DNA from: Nocardiopsis sp. CNT312
GTDB taxonomy: Bacteria > Actinomycetota > Actinomycetes > Streptosporangiales > Streptosporangiaceae
Length of the DNA stretch: 64,000 bases
Reading direction: 5' to 3'
Assembly: GCF_000515115.1 (NCBI RefSeq)
Contig: NZ_AZXF01000019.1
Location: forward strand, 62,158-126,157
The stretch's first letter is position 1; each line of letters opens with the position of its first letter. The position numbers were made by a program, and so were the translations under genes. Positions 19,606 to 26,721 of the stretch are shown here, one piece after another. The notes under the pieces are model-generated. The model worked only from the letters and a program-made list of their open reading frames with translations, had not been told where the DNA came from and did not search any database.

Positions 19606-20267
19606 CCAAGCCCACAAGGCCGACCCGGCGCTACGACTACGTCGACGACGGGCCCGCCATCTACACCGACTCCTTCGCCACCATTCGGCGTGAGGCCCGC
19701 CTCGCGCACCTGCCCGCCAACGCCGAGCGCCTCGCCGTGCGCATGATCCACGGCACCGGACAGGTGGACCTCGCCGACGATCTGGACATCCACCCCGGCC
19801 TGGTGCCCGCCGCGCGCACCGCCCTCCGTGCGGGGGCGCCCATCCTGTGCGACGCCACCATGGTCGCCTCCGGGGTGACCGCCGCCCGACTGCCGCGCGG
19901 CAACGAGGTGCTGTGCCTGCTCGGCGACGCACGGGTGCCCGGCCTCGCCCGGCAGTGGGGCACCACCCGCAGCGCCGCGGCGGTGTCCCTGTGGGAGCCG
20001 CTGCTGGAGGGCGCGGTGGTCGCGGTCGGCAATGCGCCCACCGCCCTCTTCCACCTGCTGGAGATGCTGGCGGACGGCGCGCCGCTCCCGGCCGCGATCG
20101 TGGGCTGCCCGGTCGGCTTCATCGGCGCCGCCGAGTCCAAGCGGGCGCTCGCCGGCTTCGCCGACCGTCACGGCACCGACATCCCCTACGTGACCGCCCA
20201 CGGCCGCCGGGGCGGGTCCGCCATGACCGCCTCGGCCCTCAACGCACTCGCCAAGGAGGAGGAGTGA
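19602..20267 (+). CDS. cobH: Precorrin-8X methylmutase
   Basis: A 221-aa CobH/CbiC enzyme moving the C-11 methyl to C-12 to give hydrogenobyrinate. Typical motifs: AIYTDSFATIRREA, VRMIHGTGQVDLADDL with the catalytic His, CDATMVASGV and VGCPVGFIGAAESK. GTG 19602 overlaps the cobG stop by 4 bp and its own stop overlaps the cobIJ start (GTGA). It is part of the riboswitch-controlled cobG-cobH-cobIJ-cobM operon. Confidence 0.93.
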   Translation: MTKPTRPTRRYDYVDDGPAIYTDSFATIRREARLAHLPANAERLAVRMIHGTGQVDLADDLDIHPGLVPAARTALRAGAPILCDATMVASGVTAARLPRGNEVLCLLGDARVPGLARQWGTTRSAAAVSLWEPLLEGAVVAVGNAPTALFHLLEMLADGAPLPAAIVGCPVGFIGAAESKRALAGFADRHGTDIPYVTAHGRRGGSAMTASALNALAKEEE

Positions 20268-21775
20268 CCGGCCGCTTCCACGGTGTCGGGGTCGGCCCCG
20301 GAGACCCCGAACTCATCACCCTCAAGGCCGCCCGGCTCATTTCCGGAGCCGACGTCGTCGCCTACCACGCCGGTGTCGGCAAGGAGTCCAACGCCCGCCG
20401 TACCGCCGCCGACCTCATCCCGCACACGGCGGTGGAGGAGCGGCTCACCTACCCGGTGACCACCGGCACCACCGACCACCCCGGTGGCTACGAGGGCGCC
20501 CTCGCCGACTTCTACACCGAGTCCGCCGCGCGGTTGGCCGCCCACCTGGACGCCGGGCGCGACGTCGTCCTGCTCTCGGAGGGCGACCCCCTGTTCTACG
20601 GGTCGTACATGTACATGCACGACCGGCTCTCACAGCGCTACGAGACGCGGATCGTGCCCGGCGTCCCGGCGTTCACCGCAGCCGCGGCCGTCGCGGAGTC
20701 GCCGCTGGCCCGGCAGACCGACGTGCTCACCGTGCTGCCCGGAACCCTGCCCGAGGCGGAACTGGCCCGCCGCCTGGCCGACACCGACGCCGCCGTGATC
20801 ATGAAGCTGGGCCGCACGTTCCCCGCCGTGCGCCGCGCCCTGGCCGTCGCCGGGCGGCTGGAGCACGCGGTCTACGTGGAGCGCGCCTCGATGGACGGGG
20901 AGCGGCGCCTCCCGGTCGCCGAGGCAGACCCGTCCACGGTGCCCTACTTCTCCCTGGTCCTGGTCACCGGCGACAGCCGCAACGGCACCCGCTCCCGTGA
21001 GGCCGCTGCGGCACCCGTGCCCCCGGAGCCCGCCGGACCGGCCGCCGAACTGCTGGTGGTGGGACTGGGGCCGGGGCCGGAGAGCTGGCTCACCCCCGAG
21101 GTGTCGGCCGCGCTCGCCGAGGTGGACCACGTGGTGGGCTACGGCCCCTACGTCGACCGGGTGCTCCAGCGCCCCGGCCTCACCCGGCACGCCTCCGGCA
21201 ACACCGTCGAACTCCAGCGCGCCCGCCTCGCCCTCGACCTCGCCAAGAACGGTGAGCGCGTCGCCGTGGTCTCCGGCGGGGACGCCGGGGTGTTCGGCAT
21301 GGCCACCGCCGTGTTCGAGGCCGCCGAGGACCCCGCCTACCGGGACGTACCGGTCCGGGTGCTGCCCGGGGTCAGCGCCGTGCAGGCCGTGGCCGCGCGC
21401 GCGGGTGCCCCCGTCGGTGGCGACTTCGCGGTGGTGAGCCTGTCGGACCGGCTCAAACCGTGGGAGGTGGTGGAGCGGCGGCTGCGCGCCGTCGCCGACG
21501 CAGACCTGGCGCTGGCCGTCTACAACCCGGCCTCCCGCTCCCGCACCGAGCAGATCGCCGCTGCCCGCCGGATCCTGCTGGAGCACCGCGACCCCGGCAC
21601 CGTGGTCGTGGTGGGCCGCTCCATCGGCCGCGACGGCGAGTCCCTGGAGGTGACCACTCTGGAGGGGCTCGACCCGGCCGCGATCGACATGCGCTGCCTG
21701 CTCATCGTCGGGGCCTCCGGCACCCGGGTCTCCGCGACGGGCCGCGTCTGGACACCGAGGTGGGTGAAGCCGTGA
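20264..21775 (+). CDS. cobIJ: Precorrin-2 C20- / precorrin-3B C17-methyltransferase fusion
   Basis: A 503-aa fusion of two SAM-dependent corrin methyltransferases. The N-terminal half (about 1-240) has GVGVGPGDPELITLKA and LLSEGDPLFYGSYMY (CobI, C-20 methylation); the C-terminal half (about 260-500) has VVGLGPGPESWLTPEV and VVSGGDAGVFGMA (CobJ, C-17 methylation with ring contraction). This CobIJ fusion is common in actinomycetes. GTG 20264 has AAGGAGGAG immediately upstream and overlaps the cobH stop. Confidence 0.93.
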   Translation: MTGRFHGVGVGPGDPELITLKAARLISGADVVAYHAGVGKESNARRTAADLIPHTAVEERLTYPVTTGTTDHPGGYEGALADFYTESAARLAAHLDAGRDVVLLSEGDPLFYGSYMYMHDRLSQRYETRIVPGVPAFTAAAAVAESPLARQTDVLTVLPGTLPEAELARRLADTDAAVIMKLGRTFPAVRRALAVAGRLEHAVYVERASMDGERRLPVAEADPSTVPYFSLVLVTGDSRNGTRSREAAAAPVPPEPAGPAAELLVVGLGPGPESWLTPEVSAALAEVDHVVGYGPYVDRVLQRPGLTRHASGNTVELQRARLALDLAKNGERVAVVSGGDAGVFGMATAVFEAAEDPAYRDVPVRVLPGVSAVQAVAARAGAPVGGDFAVVSLSDRLKPWEVVERRLRAVADADLALAVYNPASRSRTEQIAAARRILLEHRDPGTVVVVGRSIGRDGESLEVTTLEGLDPAAIDMRCLLIVGASGTRVSATGRVWTPRWVKP

Positions 21776-22512
21776 CCGTGCACTTCGTGGGGGCGGGCCC
21801 CGGCGCCGCCGACCTGCTCACCGTCCGTGCCACGCGGATGCTCGCCGAGGCCGACACCGTGCTCTATCCCGGCACCTACCTGGACCCGCGGGTGCTCACC
21901 CACTGTGCGCCCGGTGCCGAACTGGTGGACACCCAGGGACTGGACCTGGACCGCATCACCGCCCACCTGGTGGAGGCGCACGGCGCGGGCCGGGACACCG
22001 TCCGGCTCACCTCGGGCGACCCGTCGCTGTACTCGGCGCTGGCCGAGCAGACCCGGCGCCTGGACGCGGCGGGCGTGCCGTGGGACGTCACCCCGGGGGT
22101 GCCCGCCTACGCGGCGGCCTCGGCGTTGGCGGGCCGGGAGCTGACCGTGCCGCTGGTGGCCCAGTCGGTGGTGCTGACGCGGACCCGAGCCCGCTCGACC
22201 GCCATGCCGCAGACCGAGTCCCTCGCCGCGTTCGCCGCCACCCGGGCCACCCTGGTGCTGCACCTGGCGATCCGGCGGGTGCGCGAACTCATGGCGGAGA
22301 TCGCACCGGAGTACGGTGCCGACTGTCCGGTGGTGGTGGTCTACCGGGCCAGCCAGCCGGGCGAGGCGGTGCTGTGGGGCACGGTGGCCACGATCGCCGA
22401 CGCCGTGGAGAAGGCGGGGCTGCGCCAGGCGGCGGTGATCCTCGTGGGCCGGGCGCTCGGCCCTGACGGCGGCGGAGAGTCGTACCTGTACGACCCGGAG
22501 CGCCCGAGATAG
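21772..22512 (+). CDS. cobM: Precorrin-4 C11-methyltransferase
   Basis: A 246-aa CobM/CbiF enzyme methylating C-11 of the corrin ring with SAM. Motifs: VHFVGAGPGAADLLTVRA, YPGTYLDPRVLTHC, RLTSGDPSLYSALAEQ and TRTRARSTAMPQTESLAAFA. GTG 21772 overlaps the cobIJ stop (GTGA); GTG 21763 in the same frame is an alternative start. Last gene of the operon, followed by the 22526-22585 inverted repeat. Confidence 0.93.
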   Translation: MTVHFVGAGPGAADLLTVRATRMLAEADTVLYPGTYLDPRVLTHCAPGAELVDTQGLDLDRITAHLVEAHGAGRDTVRLTSGDPSLYSALAEQTRRLDAAGVPWDVTPGVPAYAAASALAGRELTVPLVAQSVVLTRTRARSTAMPQTESLAAFAATRATLVLHLAIRRVRELMAEIAPEYGADCPVVVVYRASQPGEAVLWGTVATIADAVEKAGLRQAAVILVGRALGPDGGGESYLYDPERPR

Positions 22513-22525
22513 CGGGGGATCGTCA

Positions 22526-22585
22526 CGTGATCTTGCTACCAGTGCAGGATCAGGGCCGTTTTCCTGCGCCGGTAGCAAGATCACG
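22526..22585. repeat. Long inverted repeat (terminator or REP-like element) between cobM and cobL
   Basis: Perfect 15-bp arms CGTGATCTTGCTACC (22526-22540) and GGTAGCAAGATCACG (22571-22585), with an inner GCAGGA/TCCTGC pair inside the 30-base loop. The right arm overlaps the end of cobL (stop codon at 22581). It can act as a bidirectional terminator; its moderate GC content and length also suggest a dispersed palindromic element. Confidence 0.7.
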
Positions 22586-23819
22586 CTGGTTTGGTGAGGG
22601 ACCACTGGGTGACGGTGCGTGCCGGTGTCCACCCGGTGAAGCCCCCGAGGGGGGCGGCGGTCTCCACGGCGATGCGGGCCAGCTCCCCTCCGTGGGACCG
22701 GTGGGTGTCAGCGAGCAGGTGTTCGGTCTCCACCGTCACCCCGTGCACCGCGATCCGCCCGCCGGGACGCAGCGCACCCAGGCAGGAGTCCAGCACGCCC
22801 GGCCGGGTCGCCCCGCCGCCCACGAACACCGCGTCGGGTGCGCGCAGCCCGGTCAGCACCGCCGGGGCGCGGCCGGTGACCACGGTCAGGCCGGGCACGC
22901 CGAGGCGGCCCGCGTTGCGCACGATCCGCTCGGCCCGCTCGGCGTCGGCCTCCACGGCGGTGGCGGTGCAGGCCGGGTGGGCGCGCATCCACTCGATCCC
23001 CACCGAACCCGCGCCCGCCCCCACGTCCCACAGGTGCTGCCCGGGTGCGGGCGCCAGCCGGGCCAGGGCCGAGGCGCGCAGGTCCCGCCTGGTGAGCTGC
23101 CCGTCGCTCTCGAAGGCGTCGTCGGGCAGTCCCGGCACCAGGCCGTGGCCGGGCGGGCCGAGGAGTTCCAGGGCCAGGACGTTCAGCGAGGGCACTGTCT
23201 CGGGAGGGGCCGACAGCCAGCGTTCGGCGGTGGCCGCCAGGGTCGACTCCGTGTCCGATCCCAGGTCGCCCAGCACGGTCATGAGGGTGGCCCCGTAGCC
23301 CGCCCCGGCCAGCAGGGCGGCGACCGCCGCCGGGGTGCGAGCGTCGGAGGAGAGCGCCAGGACGCGGTGGCCGGGGGCCAGGTGGCGCAACAGCCGCCGG
23401 GGATCACGGCCGACCAGGGTTACCACGGTGCACCGTTCGGCGGGCCAGCCCATCCGGGCGCGGGCCAGGGCGACCGAGGACACCGCGGGTTCGACGCGCA
23501 CGGCGTCCGCGCCCAGCAGGTCGATCAGGGTGGTGCCGATCCCGGACACCAGCGGGTCGCCGGAGGCGAGCGCCACCACGGGGGCGTCGTCGAGGGAGGC
23601 GAGCAGGTCCGGCAGCTGTTCGCGCAGGGGGGAGGGCCACACCTCGCGGCGCTGCCCGGGGCGGTCCGGCAGCAGCGCCAGGTGCCGGTGCCCGCCCAGC
23701 ACCGTCTGCGCGGCCATGACCAGGCCGCGCAGCCGCTCCGGCAGGCCCGGCCAGCCGTCCGCGCCGATGCCGATGACGGTGATCCCGGTCCCGGGAGAAG
23801 GGGGCGTCTTGTCCGACAT
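22581..23819 (-). CDS. cobL: Precorrin-6Y C5,15-methyltransferase (decarboxylating)
   Basis: A 412-aa bifunctional CobL (CbiE-CbiT). The N-terminal half (about 1-200) shows VIGIGADGWPGLPERLRG, VVALASGDPLVSGIG and VTLVGRD; the C-terminal half carries a SAM-binding Rossmann motif LWDVGAGAGSVGIEWMR and AVEADAERAERI. It methylates C-5 and C-15 and decarboxylates the C-12 acetate. ATG 23819 begins MSDKTPPSP. It is convergent with cobM and divergent from the chelatase operon; the riboswitch at 23841-23993 is on the opposite strand and does not control it. Confidence 0.93.
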   Translation of the reverse strand: MSDKTPPSPGTGITVIGIGADGWPGLPERLRGLVMAAQTVLGGHRHLALLPDRPGQRREVWPSPLREQLPDLLASLDDAPVVALASGDPLVSGIGTTLIDLLGADAVRVEPAVSSVALARARMGWPAERCTVVTLVGRDPRRLLRHLAPGHRVLALSSDARTPAAVAALLAGAGYGATLMTVLGDLGSDTESTLAATAERWLSAPPETVPSLNVLALELLGPPGHGLVPGLPDDAFESDGQLTRRDLRASALARLAPAPGQHLWDVGAGAGSVGIEWMRAHPACTATAVEADAERAERIVRNAGRLGVPGLTVVTGRAPAVLTGLRAPDAVFVGGGATRPGVLDSCLGALRPGGRIAVHGVTVETEHLLADTHRSHGGELARIAVETAAPLGGFTGWTPARTVTQWSLTKPA

Positions 23820-23840
23820 GCACCTGACGTTATCGTTGCC

Positions 23841-23993
23841 ACAGGTGCGAGGTGCTCCGACGGTCCGGCTATCGGAAACGGTGGGAAGGGCGGGAGGGGA
23901 GAATCTGGGAAGCCCGGTGAGACTCCGGCACAGGCCCGCTGCGGTGAACCGAGCCCCCTGGTGGGGACCCGGCAAGTCCGAAGACCGGCCTCG
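23841..23993 (+). ncRNA. Cobalamin riboswitch upstream of the chelatase operon
   Basis: B12-aptamer elements in order on the plus strand: GGGAAGCCCGGTGAGACTCC, CAGGCCCGCTGCGGTGAACC and CAAGTCCGAAGACCGGCCT (23973-23991). It ends about 40 bp before ATG 24035, close enough to sequester the ribosome-binding site (GGGAG) of the chelatase gene. Confidence 0.92.
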
Positions 23994-24034
23994 CGTCCGT
24001 CCTTGAACGATGGCGCAACGAGCGGGAGCCTCAC

Positions 24035-26107
24035 ATGCCATTGCGGTCTTCGCACTACCCCTTCTCCGCGATCGTCGGCTGCGACGACGAACCCCTCGAC
24101 GACCTCGGCCTGTCCCTCGTCCTCATCAGCGTCTCACCGGAGATCGGCGGCGTGCTGGTGCGCGGCGAGAAGGGCACCGCCAAGTCCACGGCGGTGCGGG
24201 GCCTGGCCTCGCTCCTGCCGCCCGTGGACGTCTACCGGGGCGACCGGTTCTCCGTGGACCCTGCGGACCCCGGACAGCGCTCCCCGGACGGCCCCTTCGA
24301 ACCCGGGACCCCCGTGGAGAGCCGCCCGGCGCGCCTGGTCGAACTGCCCGTGGGCGCCACCGAGGACCGGGTACTGGGCTCCCTGCACCTGGAGCAGGCG
24401 CTCACCCACGGCAGGGTCGCCTACGAACCCGGGCTGCTGGCCAGGGCCCACCGAGGCATCCTCTACGTGGACGAGGTCAACCTGCTCCACGATCACCTCG
24501 TCGACCTTCTCCTGGACGCCGCCGCCACCGGCCGGGCGACCGTGGAGCGCGACGGCTTCTCCGTGGAACACGCCGCCCGGTTCCTGCTCGTCGGCACGAT
24601 GAACCCCGAGGAGGGCGAGCTGCGCCCGCAGTTGCTCGACCGGTTCGGGCTCGCCGTGGACGTGGCCGCCCCCGCCGACCCCGCCGTCCGGGTGGAGGTG
24701 GTGCGCCGCCGCATGGCCTTCGACACCGACCCCGCCGCCTTCGCCGAGCGCTACCGTGCGGCGGAGGAGTCCCTCTCCGCGCGCGTGGCCGCCGCCCGCG
24801 GGCGGCTCGCCAGGGTGCGGCTGTCGGAGGCCGCGCTGCTGAAGGTCTCCGAGGTGTGCGCGGCCTTCGAGGTGGACGGGCTGCGGGCCGACATCGTCAC
24901 CGCGCGCACGGCGATGGCGCACGCGGCCTGGGCGGGGCGCGCCTCGGTCACCAGGGCCGACATCCGCCGCGCCGCTCTTCTCTCCCTGCCGCACCGGCGC
25001 CGTCGCAACCCCTTCGACGCCCCCGGCCTCGACGAGGACCTCCTCGACCGGGTGCTGGGCGACGAGGAGTTGCCGCCCGATCCCCCGGAGCCGGACGGCC
25101 CGGACGGTGGCGGCGACCGCCCCGGGACCGACGGCCCCACCGGTACCGACGAGACGGATCCCGGAGACACCCCCGACCACCCGGACACGGACGGGCCCGC
25201 TGCCCCAGAGCCGCCCGCCTCCGGGGACGCCACCGGACCCGAGGCCCGGGGCGACCGCTTCGGTGAGGACGCCCCGGCACCCGGTCCGGCGGGCGGTGCG
25301 CCCGTGGCCAAGGCCGCCGACCCCTACCGGACCCGGCTGCTGACCGTGCGGGGCTCCGGGGAGGGGGCCGACGGCAGGCGCAGCCGCGCCGTGGGCGTGC
25401 GCGGACGCAGGATCGGAGCAGCCCCGCTCGGCCGGGGCTCCGGAAGCACCCTGCACATGGTCGAGACCGTGCGGGCCGCCGCGTCCCGGCCCCGGAGCGG
25501 CGGCCGCCTGCGCTTCGAACCCGCCGATCTGCGCGCGGCGGTCCGCGAGGGCCAGGAGAGCAACCTCGTCCTGTTCTGCGTGGACGCCTCCGGCTCCATG
25601 GCGGCGCGCAAGCGCATGGGCGAGGTGAAGACCGCCATCCTCTCCCTGCTCCTGGACGCCTACCGGCGCCGCGACAAGGTCGGCCTGGTCACTTTCCGGG
25701 GCGAGACCGCCGAACTCGCACTGCCGCCCACCCGGTCGGTGGACATCGCCGCCGCCCGCCTGGACGGCCTGCCCGCCGGGGGGCGCACTCCGATCGCGGA
25801 GGGCCTGCTGGAGGCGGCCCGGGTCCTGCGCCGCGAGCGGTTGCGCGATCCGAGGCTGCGCCCGCTCCTGGTGGTGGTCACCGACGGCCGCGCCACCGGG
25901 GGGAAGGGGGCCGTCGGCCGTGCGCTGAGGGCCGCCGACCACGTCGCCGGACTGGGCGTCACCACGGTCGTGGTCGACGGCGAGTCCGGGCCGCTGCGCC
26001 TGGGGCTGGCCGCACGTCTGGCCGCCCACCTGGGCGCCGACCACATGCCCGTCCGCGACGTCAGCGCCACCGCGCTGGGCGGCGCCGTACGAGAGAGGGC
26101 CGCCTGA
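24035..26107 (+). CDS. BchI/BchD-type metallochelatase (AAA+ plus von Willebrand A domains)
   Basis: A 690-aa fusion of Mg-chelatase subunits I and D. The AAA+ domain (about 5-340) has a Walker A-like RGEKGTAKSTA, ILYVDEVNLL (Walker B) and LLVGTMNPEEGELRPQLLDR. A ~70-residue Pro/Asp/Gly-rich linker (about 345-425) precedes a VWA domain with MIDAS motif DASGSMAARKR and VVVTDGRATGG. In cobalamin clusters this protein supplies the ATPase for cobalt insertion by CobN, replacing CobS/CobT (inference from context). It is controlled by the upstream riboswitch; its stop overlaps the cobO start. Confidence 0.88.
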   Translation: MPLRSSHYPFSAIVGCDDEPLDDLGLSLVLISVSPEIGGVLVRGEKGTAKSTAVRGLASLLPPVDVYRGDRFSVDPADPGQRSPDGPFEPGTPVESRPARLVELPVGATEDRVLGSLHLEQALTHGRVAYEPGLLARAHRGILYVDEVNLLHDHLVDLLLDAAATGRATVERDGFSVEHAARFLLVGTMNPEEGELRPQLLDRFGLAVDVAAPADPAVRVEVVRRRMAFDTDPAAFAERYRAAEESLSARVAAARGRLARVRLSEAALLKVSEVCAAFEVDGLRADIVTARTAMAHAAWAGRASVTRADIRRAALLSLPHRRRRNPFDAPGLDEDLLDRVLGDEELPPDPPEPDGPDGGGDRPGTDGPTGTDETDPGDTPDHPDTDGPAAPEPPASGDATGPEARGDRFGEDAPAPGPAGGAPVAKAADPYRTRLLTVRGSGEGADGRRSRAVGVRGRRIGAAPLGRGSGSTLHMVETVRAAASRPRSGGRLRFEPADLRAAVREGQESNLVLFCVDASGSMAARKRMGEVKTAILSLLLDAYRRRDKVGLVTFRGETAELALPPTRSVDIAAARLDGLPAGGRTPIAEGLLEAARVLRRERLRDPRLRPLLVVVTDGRATGGKGAVGRALRAADHVAGLGVTTVVVDGESGPLRLGLAARLAAHLGADHMPVRDVSATALGGAVRERAA

Positions 26108-26721
26108 TGCCCCAGGGACGACCGAACGTGATCCCCGACGACGGGCTCACCACCCGCCAGCGCCGCCACCAGCCGCTGCTGGCTGTGCACACCGGAGACG
26201 GCAAGGGCAAGTCGACCGCCGCGTTCGGCCTCGCGCTGCGCGGCTGGAACCAGGGCTGGCGGATCGGGGTGTTCCAGTTCGTCAAGTCGGCGAAGTGGCG
26301 CATCGGCGAGCAGACCGTCCTGGAGCGCCTGGGCCGCCTGCACGAGGAGACCGGGGAGGGCGGCCCCGTGGAGTGGCACAAGATGGGTTCGGGCTGGTCG
26401 TGGATCCGCAAGGAGGGCAGTGCCGAGGACCACGCCGCCGCTGCCGCCGAGGGCTGGGCGGAGATCAAGCGCCGCCTGGCCGACCAGACGCACGACCTGC
26501 TCATCCTCGACGAGTTCACCTACCCCCTCGACTGGGGGTGGATCGACGTCGGGGACGTGGTGTCCGCGCTTGCCGAGCGCCCCGGCCGCCAGCACGTGGT
26601 GATCACCGGCCGCCGCGCCCACCCGCGCCTGGTGGAGGCCGCCGACCTGGTCACGGAGATGGCCAAGGTCAAGCACCCCATGGACGCCGGGCGGAAGGGG
26701 CAGCGGGGGATCGAGTGGTGA
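26107..26721 (+). CDS. cobO: Cob(I)alamin adenosyltransferase, CobO/BtuR type
   Basis: A 204-aa ATP:corrinoid adenosyltransferase that attaches 5'-deoxyadenosyl to Co(I) corrinoids. Walker A-like HTGDGKGKSTAAFGLALR, FQFVKSAKW, HDLLILDEFTYPLDWGW and VVITGRRAHP are diagnostic of the BtuR/CobO family. ATG 26107 overlaps the chelatase stop by one base; its stop overlaps the start of the CobB/C gene. Confidence 0.93.
   Translation: MPQGRPNVIPDDGLTTRQRRHQPLLAVHTGDGKGKSTAAFGLALRGWNQGWRIGVFQFVKSAKWRIGEQTVLERLGRLHEETGEGGPVEWHKMGSGWSWIRKEGSAEDHAAAAAEGWAEIKRRLADQTHDLLILDEFTYPLDWGWIDVGDVVSALAERPGRQHVVITGRRAHPRLVEAADLVTEMAKVKHPMDAGRKGQRGIEW

Noticed and set aside
17541-20201. Very long minus-strand open frame across the SIP, cobG and cobH genes
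   Set aside because: It is antisense to three well-recognised genes; its translation is Arg/Gly/Pro/Ala-rich without domains, a normal side effect of GC-rich coding DNA.
24134-26044. 636-codon minus-strand open frame opposite the chelatase gene
   Set aside because: Shadow of the BchI/D-type gene; no family features, and the plus frame carries Walker and MIDAS motifs.
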